NCBI GenBank assembly: GCA_037576215.1
Contig: JBANDB010000019.1
Span: 7,501 to 71,500 of the forward strand
Source: Armillaria gallica
Lineage: Eukaryota > Basidiomycota > Agaricomycetes > Agaricales > Physalacriaceae
Direction: 5' to 3'
DNA length: 64,000 nucleotides
Part shown: piece after piece, positions 1-14,000 of the stretch
How the letters are laid out: the number at the start of each line of letters is the position of its first letter
Numbering within the stretch: position 1 is the first letter of the stretch
Translations under genes and position numbers: made by a program
Notes under the pieces: model-generated
Database searches by the model: none
The model's input: only the letters and a program-made list of their open reading frames with translations
Told to the model about the DNA's origin: nothing

Positions 1-2030
1 TGTCCTCCTTCCATGGTGCCCATGCCCCACCCTCCTACCCACTCCTCCGTGGTATTTTGACCATCCCTGCCATCCCTGCCATCGTCGTTGTCATCGTCCT
101 ATGCGTCGTCGTTGTCGTCCCCGTTGTTGTGTGCTCGTTCCAGCCCCGTGCTCACAGATGGTACCCAATCTTCAATCCTGGACTGCGTCCATGGTCGCTG
201 GGTCTTGCGGATTGATCGTGCATGAGCGATGCACCCTGATGTCGATGCAGGAGGAGCTGGCTAGGGAATGGGTGGGGATAGAACCAGTTTTGGAGCTGGT
301 GGTGGGTGGTGATGGGCCTCGATGTCATTCCAGTCGGTTTTTCTTGCAATAAGATGTCGTTTGAGAGTCGTACATGGTCCTGCCTCATGTGAGAGCTTAC
401 ACGTGGGGTGGGGGATAAAAGAATCGCTATCCAGGGCTCTTGGGACCTCCGGATGCACCAAAAAGACCTAAAAACAATATATTAGTAGTTACATCAAATA
501 AAACATACCTTAAACCCAAAAAAATGGGCAATACCGACAAGTGAGAGTATGTAAAACAAGAGGAGAATGGTAGGAAGGGACAGAAAAAAGTGCCACACAG
601 CCACTCGATCGCTATGTGGATGTATGGTCCGAAGTGATCGAGCGAGCAGAATGCACCCTCAGATTGCTTCTGCTGCTTGAGATATGCACTCCGAGGTCCC
701 GGAATCCAGCGGGATATCTCATCATATGTATTTACAATAGTTGTATGTAGTTTTTAGGGTATTAGAGTATTGTAATCTTATGATATTGTCCATTTTATAC
801 TCATAACCCCACATTTTGGGTCATTCTAAACAATATATCACTCCTACACCTCTTGCAATTATACCAACCTATATTAAAACGATGCCATATCCTAGTATAC
901 ATCTTATACTATTGCATCCTTGGCTCTGATCCACCCCGATCTACCAATATATGCTTCGACACTGAGTTCAATGCTTAAGTGAATGTCAAGTATTCTGATT
1001 GTTTCTGAACTCATTTGTACTATTGGGTATCTTCATGATATTACTTCTTCAGGGCAGCATTATATTTTGATTTAGACCACTATATGTAAGTGCTAGATAC
1101 TATTTTTCATACATTTTACTCTGATTTGGAGGTGTAGAGTGGTTCCTACCCTCAAAAGACTGAATTTTACTGCTTTTGCCACTGAAATTCTTATGTTTTG
1201 ATTTATTAGTTGAAAATTCTACCTTTATAGTGAGTATATTAGATATTTAATGATATGGCAAGTGTTCCATGAAAAACTTATAGCCCAGAGATGCGTTGAA
1301 AATGAAGAATTGGCGAAATATTTGGGGGAGCAGTGATTTGAACCTACTCTGGCAAACTCCGAAAGTCATTGGAATGCCATTTTCACTACTATCTGGCAGG
1401 TGAAATGAATAACTAATGGTATTGTTGTACGCAGAAGTGATATATCCATGTCTCTCAGAGAGAATTAAAAGGTTTATAGTAGCCAGCATCCCAAATTTCA
1501 GCCTGCTTTCAAAAATTATGAAGGATGCCAAATTAGGAATGATATTTTCCCATGGTTTGCTACATCCAACGCAGTGATGTCGAATCCAGCCAAAATGGGT
1601 GGCACATGCGTCAGGAGGCAGTACCAGAATATGCAATATTATTTCTAGGGCCTGTAGATTTTTTTTTGGGCTCAAACAGTGAGCAGGAGAGCGGGATATC
1701 CCATGCCCAATCCAGTGCCCATAGGCCAGTCCGGCAATCCAGTCAGAGTGCCGATGCTGAGGCATGCCGTAGATAGTTTTGGACAGTGGCTGTGGTCAAA
1801 TCGTTGTACCAGTGCCCGGAGGGACAGGATTGATTGTCGGGGCATCGTTCAAAGGGGTATGGGTGCAATAGGAGGGGATAATTGCATTATGTAACCATTC
1901 CTAGGCATACAAGAGTAATAGACAGTTGTAGAAGCCTGTAGAGAGATTCTTGCTACACATAGAGAAAATGTATCTGTTTATTCTTGCTAGAGAGGGCTGT
2001 ATTTGCCTCAGATCTATGACTAGGGCTCGA
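1..2030. other. unassigned sequence left of the first LTR fragment
   Basis: The first 150 bases are pyrimidine-rich with a simple GTCGTCGTT-like run. No family was recognised. The longest open frame is on the minus strand at 1247-1765 (172 codons). It has no motif I know, no clear intron signals and no neighbouring exon, so I do not call it a gene. The rest is AT-rich and stop-dense in all frames. Confidence 0.5.
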
Positions 2031-2449
2031 GCATAAAAGATTCCCTTGATGAACAATGGGGAATATAGTAGAAAGCTTCGAGCTAATTGTTATGGACAGA
2101 CTCGGGAATAACAAACAAGGTGACTAACAAACACTGCCTCTCACTTTGGGCAGGACGATAGTACTGTGGAGTTTGCTACAGCGAGATGGTGTAATGTTTA
2201 GACTCTCGGCAAGTATGTGGAGTAAAGTCCGTGGGATTGAAACTTAGCTCAAAGCTAGGGTACATGGCTGAGAGCTGTGTTACTTATATACAGTTCGAGT
2301 TGTTCTAAATATATATGTGTCCATCTGTCAAGCAGGTGTCAGAAGGTGTGGAAGCATACTGGTTACCATGCGTCCTGACAAAAATGTTGAAGTCATATGA
2401 TTGGGTGCCAAGATAAGATAAGATAAAGGAAAGTGAAAAAATCATAACA
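2031..2449 (-). mobile_element. truncated gypsy element: LTR plus 57 bp of leader
   Basis: The LTR is 2088-2449, starting TGTTATGG and ending CATAACA on the plus strand, and is clearly related to the Gypsy-B LTRs. Bases 2031-2087 match the leader next to the Gypsy-B LTR (36276-36331), including the primer-site copy at 2074-2086. Because the element reads on the minus strand, this is a 5' LTR with the start of its internal region, cut off at about 2031. No matching target duplication is seen on the two sides, as expected when one end is lost. The TATA box (ACTTATATA on plus, about 2283-2291) is kept. Confidence 0.85.
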
Positions 2450-3592
2450 ACATCCAACTTTTAGCAATGACATCAAGCAAGTTCAGTAACCCATACTGGC
2501 ACAATGGTCAGAGGAGGTGATATAGAGGAAGCCAAACTCACTTTGAGATCATAGATGAGTTGTGAATTAAAGTTCTTGTTGTTGCTCACTGCTCTAATGA
2601 GTAATTCTGTGTAGACACTTAGCAAGTCTACATTAGATTGAGGGACATTTGATTTGAGTCTCAGAGTGAGGCAGAGAGTGGGGGGTCCCACAGTTATCCA
2701 GGAATCTTCCATGGAAGTGAAAGGTAGAAAGCAGTTATCAAAGCAGGTGTTAGAAATAACAGTAAAGGGGAAAATTAATAATTGGTCGATCACATCAATC
2801 AATGAACCCGATACAGTGGATTGATGTGATCCAATTGAGAAAACATTTACAAGTTTATTCTAAAAATAACAACATTAGAAAATCAATAAAGGGCATTGTA
2901 AGTAAGTATATGTATATTTGAAAAAATTTAACAAAATTGGTAGTCAAAGAAGGGAACCATTTATCATAGACAGTAAGAAACTCTACAAACTCAAACAAAG
3001 CATAAGGGGGCATAAGAAACTTGTAAGAAACTCTACAAATGGGAAGGAAACATATGGGAGATAACAAACTTTACAGATGGGGACAAAGCATCTTGAGGGA
3101 AATGGTGCTCTAGAATATCACACAACATGTCATATTCACCAAATTCAATATCAACCAACAGGCTGGTGTTATAATGATCATGTTTGATCACAATGGTCAG
3201 ATAAGCTGAGGGGTGCTCTTTCATCAAACCGGGATGGCCAAAGCGGTAATGGGGAGGTCCAATGCCAACCAAGTAATAGTCTGCATTTGGCATGCTGCAA
3301 TGAACTGTGAGCAAGCAGACAGTAATGAGGCATGGAATAACATTGGTGAGGTTCAGCATGGTAACACCCTGATCAATATAAGTTGGCATCCTCTGAAGTC
3401 TAGGGCAGTCACTGGGAAAGGATAGGAAGACTATAGTCTCATCATGAAAGATGTGGGCCTGTTGCTGCATGTGATATGTTAATACAACATTGCACCAGTA
3501 CCAACAATAATGCACCTTGATCACCATGAATACATGGATAGAGGACATGCCTGCATGTGGAGGGAGTGCCATAATGCAGACCTATCAAACAC
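2450..3592. other. decayed sequence interrupted by the hAT element
   Basis: Minus-strand open frames at 2473-2802 (109 codons) and 3033-3572 (179 codons) are the longest here. Neither shows a motif I recognise. The second frame lies directly against the hAT insertion site, so the host sequence may have been partly coding when the element entered. No start or splice context supports a gene model. Confidence 0.35.
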
Positions 3593-3600
3593 ATGAGTAG

Positions 3601-6600
3601 TAGCATTGTGAAAGGCTGGGCTTCAAGCCTTAAGCCAAGCCCAGCCAAGCCCTGAAAAGTGTGGCCTAGTAGTAAAGCTCACATAGGGCTCAGGCTCAGG
3701 CTTTGTATATGAAAAGCCTTGTCAAAACATATATTATGCATGTTTTCATCGTATCAATTCTTACAGTAAACACAATGTTATTTTTACTCACTGGTATATA
3801 TATACAGGGTTTTATCTGTAGCCTGTTGTGCAAAGCTGAAAGTGGTGGCTTGCTACTGTACAGTTTTGCAGATCCTCTTATGTTTAAATATATACTCAAT
3901 TTGTGGTTTCTTCCTGGATTAAATTTTGCTCCTATAACTGACCTCTAACAATGCCTGAATGCGATATACCAGACCCATCAAATATTGTTTTGGGATCACA
4001 TTTATGGTGCCCAAAGCATCCATTTGGTGATGATGATGAAAATCATACATCTAGTTCCAGGAACCGTACTATCACCAAGATTGAACCTTCTTCTGAAAAC
4101 ACATTGCACTGCCCTGAAAAATGGATCAAGCCCACAGATCTCTCTGAGGATATCAATGCAAATGAGTCAGATGAGGTTCAGTGGATTGAGAATCCCAAGG
4201 CACCAAGTCAACCAGGTGCATATCTGCATAGCATGTCAACATGATTTTTCCCTGATAATATTTCCTGTCATCAGAGCCTGAACCAGCAGAAGAGATTAAC
4301 CTACCAGATCCAAACCAAACCAATAAGAGTGGCTGGTTCTATGCTGATGTTGCTAAATCTGTTCAACCACCAAAAGATGCCACAGACACAAAGGATTCTT
4401 CCGCTGATGTAAACCACTTTTTTAGTGAGCCTAAGATGAAGTGCAACAAGAAGGGGAAGGATGTCAAGCATTGCACCTGTTAATTATGCAAGTCAGTAAT
4501 GATGCCACATCCTAACTTCACCTACTGATCTTTGAGCTGCAATTACAGGACCGATCTCGTCGCCCATGTGAGCACATTATGAAGGCATATGGCAGCACAC
4601 CATAAGGTTTGTGTACCTGTTGTAATTTCAGTACTGATTCTGACATAATGGCCTAGCTCACCTACTGGAAATGCTGCGACAAGAAGGAGTTTCTTTCCAT
4701 GCTTGAGGACAATGTCAAAGAAAGGAATAGCAAGGACAAGCTAATTCAAAGCTCTCTCTCTGTCCATGCTGTAGATCAAAATACCCTTCTAAAGCCAGTA
4801 TGATACACACCAGTAGCCTTCAAGTGCCTTTGTCTGGAATAGGGAGTGGCTACAGATCAGGTAAACCAGATACCATAGGCATAGTCAGTGAGGAGGCTCA
4901 CCCATTTACTGTTTCCTAGTCAATCTGCACATTTGAAGATCCCTGGTTCATTGCAATGATACAGATGGCAGCAGCTGCCTCTGATAGCACAGCCATTCAG
5001 CTACCAAACCAGGTTGCTATGCAAGAAGGATACCTTAAGCTCTCAGGAGAGTATTTACTGAATCTGAGGGAGAAATTCTCTATGAGTTACATCATAATAA
5101 ACCATATTCAGGCAACTCACCATGTACTTCTTAGTCTGATGCTATCAAAGGCCATATTTCATTGACTTCTGATGCATGGCAGTCTAGGAATCTTGACAGT
5201 TATTTTGCAGTGACTGGCTATTATATTGAGGAAAAGACACCCAAACAATGGGTCCTGAAATCAGCATTACTGGGCTTACCATGATTAGCTGGAGCACATA
5301 CAGGTAAATAGCAAGGGCATCTCCTATACAAAGTCATTGAGAGAGCAGGTGCTCAGAAGAAGGTAGACCCCCAAGATCATGTAGTGATGATGAACTAATG
5401 CTTGTGAACAGAGTGGATATGTAACCTGTGACAATGCACCTGTGAACAGAGTCATGATGGTGGAATATGCGACTCTTGTGCAACTGGCTGGCAATATCGA
5501 TTTTATTGCCAAAAAGTGAGAAATTGGCTGCAAATCTCACATTATCAACATAAGCTCACAGAAGCTAATGAAGACCTACAGTAAATCATTGCATTTCAAC
5601 CTAAAAACCCAGAAGCCCATCATCCTCAAGATCGAGATGAAGTTGGCCTTATCCATGCTATCACAGTCAAGGTATGTTGTGCTATGCTACAAGGGAATGA
5701 AGAGCTCACCATATCCCCAGGAAAGCTCATCTTCTGGGTGTCACCAGAAGTTCATTGATAATCAAGTAGCTCACAACAAAAAACTCTTGTCTAAGGATCC
5801 GAGTGCTGACATTGAAACTCCCAAGCACTTGAAGCTTGACATGCTGGTTTGTTGGTCATTGACATTCCTGATGTGTTACCATGGTGTCTTGTTGAAAGAG
5901 GTATGTGCTCAGCTTCTGTTGACTGGTCCAGATTGCCTGAGAATTGTATAAGCTGTTGAACATTTTGTGAATGAGCTGATTGATGATGAGAAAGATGAGG
6001 CAAAGCAGCATAAGCTTGAGTTGCTGAGAATGAGCAGTAAGGAATGGAACAAATTGCTCTTGTTCACAAGGCTGCTGGCAGTACGTGTACTGCTTACCTA
6101 ACTCAGTATGACTCTCATAGGCTATGGCCAATCCTGATTACAGATATTTTATGATGCCCAGCAGGAATTCTTGGCCAATGGCTATCCCTCTCTCTATCTA
6201 GTCATACCTGCACTCAAGGAGCTACATGAAAACCTCAGCAAATGTTTAGATGACCCCACATATGCATCATTTACAGCAGCCATTCAAGCCAGTCTCAATG
6301 TCATTGAAGAATACTATTCCTGTACTGAGTACTCAGATGCCTACATCATATGCAGCAGTAAGTTACAATCAAATCTGTGTTTGTCTCAGGTGCTGACTTG
6401 CTACACAATGCGGAAGTTCTTGATCCTACATAGAAGATGTCTTGGTTTGACAAAGAATGGGATAGTGACACTTGAGCCCAAGCATGGCAACTTGTTCATA
6501 GCAAGGTGCATCTATTGTGTACCTAAAAGCTTGCAGATGACTCAGTTAATTTTGTATAGTTTAAAGAACAATATGACAAGATATACAGTGCAGATGATGC

Positions 6601-7333
6601 TCCACTGCCTATGGCCAAGATGTCAAAGAAGAGCATCAAGATGTGGTGTCTCCTATCAGATTCTTACAGTGAGCCACCACCCATACCATCAACCCCAACT
6701 GCAGCATTTCTGGCTTGGGAAACCAGCTTTAATGATTATATGAATGGTGCCAACTATCTGTCAGAAGACCAGTTCATTATTACTTGGTGGGGGGTACATT
6801 TCTCATTTTATCCTTACTATATTATCACTCCTGACTGCTGTCTAGCTGAACTCAGATCGTTTCCCAATTTGGGCAGCAATTGCATGTGATTATCTGCCAA
6901 TTATGGCATCGTCAGTCTCAAGTGAATGTGTATTCTCAGGTGGGGGTCTTACCATCACCAAACTTCATAATCACTTGTATGGTGATGTTGTCAAGGCCCT
7001 CTAACTCCTGAAATATGTGTTCCATAACAATAATGACTATTTTAGAGACAAGTGCTCATTGGCAGCAGAGGAGGCTCTAGAGGATAAGCAGATGCTAGAG
7101 GAAGACACAATGAAGGATATTGTTGCACTAGAGTGGGATTTGGCTGACGACTGCTTTCTGGAAGATGACACGGGTGGTCTAGATAGTACATTTGAAGATT
7201 AGCACTTGTACTGATGCACACAGAATAAGTATGAAGTTACCAATCAAAAAGCCTGGGCTCAAGCCTCAGCCTTGCCTGAGCCTTGTTGGGCTTGGGCTTT
7301 TGAATTTAGTGAGCCCTCCCTTTCATAACACTA
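3601..7333 (+). mobile_element. complete but inactive hAT transposon
   Basis: An 8-bp direct repeat ATGAGTAG flanks the element at 3593-3600 and 7334-7341, the target duplication length typical of hAT elements. The ends are inverted repeats: the left starts TAGCATTGTGAAAGG and the reverse complement of the right reads TAGTGTTATGAAAGG, with 12 of 15 positions equal. Inside each end lie clustered AAGCCCAG/GGGCTTGG motifs (3608-3660 and 7249-7300), likely subterminal transposase-binding repeats. Length is 3733 bp. The single transposase gene is broken, so the copy cannot be autonomous now. Confidence 0.9.
3951..7202 (+). pseudogene. hAT-family transposase, decayed
   Basis: This was the DDE transposase of the hAT element. 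Pieces in order are an acidic N-terminal part (from the ATG at 3951), a lysine- and cysteine-rich stretch near 4435-4490 that fits a BED-type zinc finger but has a TAA in it, and a catalytic-domain piece with TSDAW followed by SRNLDSYF at about 5158-5215. The family C-terminal dimerisation region with SSVSSECVFSGGG lies at about 6910-6955, ahead of an acidic tail ending at 7202. The frame is interrupted by several stops and shifts; some gaps look like short introns with ...CAG ends, others are real breaks. The TSDAW and C-terminal motifs are typical of hAT. The exact exon structure is uncertain. Confidence 0.8.
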
Positions 7334-10242
7334 ATGAGTAGGGTGAACAAGTGCGAGGCTGACCACTAACCAGAGGAAGGTAAGAAAGAAATAGGGTGTT
7401 AGACACTTATAGTGCACACATTCATTCATTTAAAAATCTGCCATTGTGAGTATAGGGCCAAGGCATTCAATAAAAACAATAGGGGAGAGGGGATTAGTAT
7501 TATGCCTAAGGCATTCAAGGTGTGTTTTGAGAGACAAGTGGAAAACATGGAAGAACTGTTGAAATGATTGACTTGGAAGATATAACAGAAACTGTTTGCT
7601 TATTGGTATATATTACAGATGTTCAGACAAGATATTTGAATCATGGAGCCCTTGAAGACAAGGAAGCACCTTCTTCTGCACATCTTCATGAGTCTTTTGA
7701 GCAGAAGAAGGCTGGGATATAGGTTTGCAGGTCATGTTATAAGCATACATTTCATGCAACATTAGAAGAGCATCAAAGATGTCAATATCGTCTTCCTGTT
7801 CATTTCCCCCAATTGCTCTTCTCTACCTTTTTTTTGTGCTCAGCCTTTTGTTGATCCAAAATTGCTTTGCAACTACCAGGATAGAAAGTTTCTATCCACA
7901 TTAACCTGACCTGCATCAAGAATTCTTTAACAGGCCATGTCATGATGAGCGCCAAAGCATAGACTACAGCAAAAAGACAGTGAGGTGGCCAGGTACAATG
8001 CTGGCCAGTAGAAGGTGTATGAACAGCTTTGTCAGCTAAAATCCCAGTGCTGAGATGTGCAGTTTTAGTTGTATGTTCAGCAAAATCATGCATGGTCTAC
8101 CAATCATTGTCTGGTCCGATCCCTGGTACAACATCATTTGTCTTTATTATAAAGTTAGGGGCCTGCTTTTTGGTGAGCCATAAGTTACATGATACTAACT
8201 CATCAGTACCTGAAGAATAGCAAAGCTATAACCAAACATAAAATGAAAGTCCCTGTTGACCAGCAGGCCATTTTGTGGATCATTAACATCAGTGATGATG
8301 TCCCACCTTGTTGCAGTGTAAAATGTTCAATGTACTGAGAACAGCATCAGTGAAAAATGGAATATGATTATTCCAGAGTAAGACATACTTTGCTACCTTT
8401 GTTGTGTCTGATGAGATGTACAGCATCACAATGAAGAGCTGGGTCATCAGCAACAACACAAGTTCTGTCACACTCCACAATTAATGTCCTGAAAGCAGAC
8501 ACCTGGTTCTCAGAATCAGCAGTAAAAGATCCCTCTCCAATGTTGGGATTGATAGGGAATATCACACCATGGGGATGGAAGTAAAGGCCACAAATAAACC
8601 TAGATTTGAAAGGCACATCATAGTCAAAATCCAATCCACCAAAATCTGTGGGAGAAAAGGACAAGCTACCTTTGATGCCCACAATGCAGTAGCCAGCATA
8701 GTACAACTATCTATATGACTAAATCAGCCAGTCTATTGATGAGGATTTTGAGACAAGGTAACCATAATGAAGGAGCTGCAGTGTGGTCTGGACCATGGAG
8801 AGTGACATAAAGGTGTACAGATCCCACTATGGGGATTAAAACTTAAATGTTAGATAGGAGGATAAGTGAGACAGGGAGACAGTGTTACCGGTGTATTATT
8901 GATCACTTGGTACATGATCAATGATCCCTGGGGCATGAGAATGCCCACATTCTAGAGACAACAAATGGGGAGCGTAGTTTGATCTTCAGCTAAAAATTTG
9001 ACATTTCAGCATTGGAGAATTGAGAGAGACAGTGTGGACAGGAGTTTGCCATTACAGATTGAAAGAATAGAGCAGAACGTTAGTTGCAAGGTCCTTGAAT
9101 GGGGAATATCATGGCCAGCCCCTCTGCACAAAAATCAACCAGACAAAAGGAGGGGAATAAGATAGAGATGGTGGTCAAACGATGCTCAAATTTGCTTTAC
9201 ATTATCACATGCAATACTTTCTTTGCTTTTTTGAAATTATACTTTTGGTACTTCTGATTGCATGAAACCAGAATGTCTACTGGCTCTTTGGGACTTTCCC
9301 TCTTTCTGAGAATCTATTTAAATGTGGTTGACTCATATTTTGTGCCATTAACATCTGTATGGGTGTAATAGCATGTAAAAAATCACCTATGTGCAAGTTA
9401 TCTTTTTCCATTCACAAGTTTGTTTTTACTTTCCAAGTTCACTGGAATACTCTGGTAAGTTAAGGCTTTATTTACACAATTTCTCTATTGCTGATAGTCT
9501 GTGAAGACAGTGATATTTGAACATGGCACTATATGGCCCTTAAACCATTCCACCTGCCATATTATGAAGCCCTTATCTATTATAATTTTTCTTTGGTCTT
9601 ACAGCAGCTCACCAAGCTCAATCTTCCCAGGCTCACAGTACACGCATTTGGATTCAGAGCTGATGTCTGGATCATGTCAAAATGTATGCCAATTCTCAAA
9701 GGGCACAAATTGTTATTTCGAAGTATCGAAGATAGCCAGCCTGACAGCTACTGAGTAACTTTAAATCTGGAGATTAAATTCCAAACATTGAAAGGCAATA
9801 AATCTGAATTCATTGTGTGAAATGGTCCTATACAATTGGTAAAACAGATCAATTGGAAGCTGAAGGAATGTGGGCCACCATGGCAATGGTAGAAATACTG
9901 ACTACTGAAATAACTTAGTACTTAAAAGAAATAGAAGCTTAAGATGCCAACCCCTGAATTGATGTTGGCATGCTCAACCATCTTGTCCTGCTCTGAACCT
10001 GCTGCAGCTCTTCAGACCTCAATGGTGGAAACTGGCATTGATGAACAAATATAAAAAGTGACTTAACTTGCAGGGAGATGCAAACATGTGTACTTAAATA
10101 TAACTTGTGACTGGAAAAAGAACAACTTGGACCAGCCCAAGTTTTTACATGCTATTACACCTATCACTCTGGGAATATAGAGATTTGAGACAGTCTCATC
10201 TACTTACCTGTACCTAAGATTTCATGTTGAAAGCAGGACTTA

Positions 10243-10683
10243 TTGATACTAGTAGCCACATCAAAGGTTCAAGAAAGCTTTGAATCATCTCTAGAATATA
10301 AGATATCATATTTGAATTCAGGCTGCTATAATCAAGGTCTGAAAGCAAAGATTCAGGAATTCTCTGAACTAATTATGAAATCTTCTGTTCAGGGTAAAGT
10401 TGCGGCAGATGAGAAACTTAAGGTTTGCAGGGGTCCAGAACGCATGCTTGGACCTTTGTTTCCCATGCCTTCACCAAATAAACCAAAATTAGTATTTCAG
10501 ATGATGTTCAAGCAGAGTATGCCCAAAACTAAGCCTGAAACCTTAGTTTTGGCTTTTCCTAATATAGATACTGCAATAGAATATTCTGGACTAGATTTCA
10601 GTAGCACTCATACTTTTGGTACTGGTCCTGTGAAAATATGTACCCAAACAGGTGCATTCAGCAATGATTCCAGGCAGCAATGA
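10243..10683 (+). other. unknown open reading frame, 146 codons
   Basis: The frame runs from an ATG at 10243 to a TGA at 10681. The product would be polar and lysine- and serine-rich in the first half, with a proline-rich middle (near residues 70-85) and no membrane segment. I do not recognise it. It is just upstream of, and convergent with, the minus-strand caspase fragment at 10855-11088. It could be chance in a stop-poor stretch; the flanking sequence gives no splice or homology support. Confidence 0.25.
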
Positions 10684-10854
10684 ATAATTGGTTTCACCTT
10701 GAGCACCAGAGTTTCATAACCCATTCCTAGTTTTTTTGATTTAGGATTGAATTCACAGCATCCTAGAGCTTTTGGTATCAGACAGAATTCCAGCAAGTCC
10801 TATTCATGATCTGGAAACTTAGGTACAGGTATCATAGCTGGGACATCCTAAATT

Positions 10855-11088
10855 TCAGAATTTCCAGTGTGTATAATGATGTTCACATGTGTAACTCAAC
10901 CCATGTCCAGAAAAGTAAATGATGATGTTATTGCCATTCTGGATCTCAGGGTTGCTGATAAGATCCAAAAGTGTTTTAATGATGTTAGCACAGGATGGGA
11001 TGGGTACATTGAAATTGGGGGTGGGACAGAGAAGGCACTGTATGTGGTTTTCAGGGATGCCAAGGTCATTAGTTAGATAATCTTCCAT
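10855..11088 (-). pseudogene. caspase-like (peptidase C14) fragment
   Basis: A 77-codon piece of a caspase p20 domain. It begins with EDYLTNDLGIP, the helix before the second strand, continues through NIIKTLLDLI, and reaches GNNIIIYFSGHG, where the His of SGHG is the catalytic histidine of the family. The region expected to carry the catalytic Cys is not found downstream on this strand. The matching pseudogene at 60.4-61.3 kb has the same order of motifs, so the window holds two relics of one family. Agaricomycete genomes commonly carry many such caspase-domain genes. This one is a fragment and cannot be a working protease. Confidence 0.75.
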
Positions 11089-14000
11089 TGTGTGTACATC
11101 TAGACTTGATTGAATATATATTTATTTTCAAAATGTGATTCAAAACTGTGGGGAAAGAATCAGGGACCAGCGTGCAGCTGCTGCTACATTGATGGCAGAG
11201 TGTAAGGAAAGGTCACAGATTTCCAACAATGAACATGTGTTGTTCATTGTAAACTGAGACAAATTTTCCTGGACTCAGGAAAAGGAGTAGCACTGGTGAA
11301 GTGGAGAAATCTTTAAGAACCTGAGAACCTGAAGAGTTCGGAGTGATGAGGGGAAAGACGATATATGATGGCTTCCATATGACATTCAGGCTATGCGGCA
11401 TCCAAGAGCGAGTACTTAATGATCCCCCGCAGTTATCAAAATAAGACTGTAGAATTTAACTGCACATTGTTGGTATAGCAATGACTAAAGTGGTTTTATC
11501 CACTGGAATAGCTGTGCATAAACTCAAAGGTAAACACACTGGAAGACAGTGTGAGACAGATGACATACCCTAGCATCTCGTCGGCTACATGGACATGGAA
11601 ATTCTCTTGTTGCCATGAAACCAACCCATTGCAGTCCCATTGCCAACATCAATAAGCTCTCATCTGTGATACGTGTCCTATCCTATTGTGGAGCATGCCC
11701 AGTGTTGTTCCTCCCAGCATCAAAGGTGCGATTCTCCTTGGAAGCAGACATATCCCAGTGGAAAGGAATGATGCCAGAAGTGAAAGGAGTTTCCAAAGTT
11801 GTTCTTGATAATTGAGTATACCAGCATGGGTGCTGTCTATCAAAAGGTTAGCCTAATTGTTCACTTAGAAGTCTCAGTCTTATGATGAACTGAAGTCTTC
11901 CTTCCCTCTCATTAGTCAGAACATTCACTAATTCTGTGAGCATCAAAGCAAACAGTCAACAGCGCATCTGTGTTCTCCCTAGTCATTCAAAGTCTAGCTG
12001 GTGTTTCTCAAGGATGAGTGTACAGGAATGAAAGCAGTGCAAATGGATACATACCAAACAGTGGTCACCACCTAGCTCAGGTGATCATTAACATTGCTTA
12101 GGGATCTGGCCATCCAAATGAGTAATGCAGTTATTGCACTCTCAAAAATGGAGTCATTAATAAGTCATTGGCTGTAAAATCTCAACCAGTTAAGCCATCT
12201 GAGAATGATGACAGAGCTGACACAAAATTGGAGCCATAGCACCTTCCTGCACAGCATTGAGCCCAAGCAACCTCACAATGGCCAGGCCCAGCTCTTCCTC
12301 CCATTGATATTACTAGGCCAACTCCATCACAAGCTGATCCTTGGTTCCAGGCATGAAATTTGGAAGTTTGATGGTACACCTGTGAGGACCATGCAGAACA
12401 CCATGATGGCTGAAGGGATCCCTGGTGATGTCATTACTTGTCATATTCCTGGTCATATCAGTATAGTCTCATCCCCAGAGGCCTCAGACCATATGAAGAG
12501 AACCCACCTCAGTGAGTTCTCACTTTATGCTACCCTTATGCAAGCCTTCAGCTCACAACCCTAACCATAAGAGCCTTTTCTTCCCTGGTTCAAAGCAATC
12601 TGGACAGCAGATGGGGCCGTGCTAAATGACAGTTTTATGCCCATAAACTGCCACTTATAATGCCAGGTCATCAGTGGAACTTAGATCCTCACATCTGAGT
12701 CGCACTGCATGGACGTCCATAATGGGAGTTATGCAACATGAATAGTACTGAAAAGGAGGGATAGGAAATGGGTAAGAAGCCAATATGTAGAGTTGAGCAA
12801 AGAGGCAAACAGTAAAACTAAGTCTTGTTCAAACTGTCATGAATAACACAGAAGGGGGTCGCATAGCAAGCACACTTTGTACTAGAATTAAAATGACAGC
12901 AACACAATGTCAAATCAAAGATTCTTCAGTGTCATGCAGCTTACTTTGGCCAGGTACAATGCACACAGAAAGCTTAAGAACTTATGAATTACAATGCACA
13001 GAAAATACAATTGAAACTATCAAACAGTGAGTCAGAAAGCCACCATTAAACAAAAGGATGTTGATGCACAGTAATGTACAGAAAGTAGAGTTGGCATCAT
13101 AGGTGACGAATCTGTCATCTATGCCTTATTCTGTATACCAGACGTGGGATGGAACTGGATGAACGGAAGGGAAAACCTACCTGAATAGAGGCTGCTTGCC
13201 TGGTAAAAATCCCTTTGGAAGAATGGATAGTGACGAGACCATTGTAAATGATGTCTGCAGCTCTCCTCATAGCGACATCAAAAGGAAATGGAGCATCATC
13301 GAGAAATGGCCAGGTACTCTGGTCTGACCTATTTTGTTCATCAAATCAAAGGAGGAAACTTTCATGGTGGCTAAGCATGAGAATACAGCTTTGGGATAGA
13401 TAAGGGCTTGGTATCCTCAACACTGTCTAGGGAATTTAACCCACCCAACAACAATAACCAGCTCAATTATGCAGGCTTCTGATGATAATGGGGACCTATC
13501 TATCTCCAACACAAATGATGCCTTGCCAGGAATTCTCATCAATGTGACACTGGTGGGTGTAGTCAAGGATAGTGTGAGCGTGGACATTGTCATCAAATGG
13601 CAAGATGACAGTGGTGATATCAGGGGTGGCAAGAGCTTGTTAGGCAGCAATGGAGAGACTTCTGGTAGGTTAAACAATGTCTTAAGCAAAAGACAGCCTG
13701 AGACAGTGTCAACAAGTCATTGAGGTCATGCTCAAGATGACACAGGACATTGGCCATGGAGATCCCACTCTTACCATGGAACAGTGAGATTGGTAGTGGT
13801 GGTGAGTTGGTGGCAAGGGAGCTTTGGGCAGAAAACAATGAGATGACCACATCAGAGTCATCTGGCTCATCTAAGTCAGGTATGAGGTGGGCTGGTGGCG
13901 ACATGGAGCTAAGCAGCCATTCCTAGGCCCCACATCCTTGCAGGAGAGTCATCTAGAGAAGGTGCTGCTGGTGAGCTGGTTGTGGAGCCATGGGGTGGTG

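Noticed and set aside
101..352. Short arginine- and cysteine-rich plus-strand frame near the left edge
   Set aside because: It starts in a simple GTCGTCGTT run and shows no homology or splice context.
1247..1765. 172-codon minus-strand frame as a host gene
   Set aside because: No domain, no neighbouring exon, and composition like the surrounding non-coding DNA; kept only as a remark.
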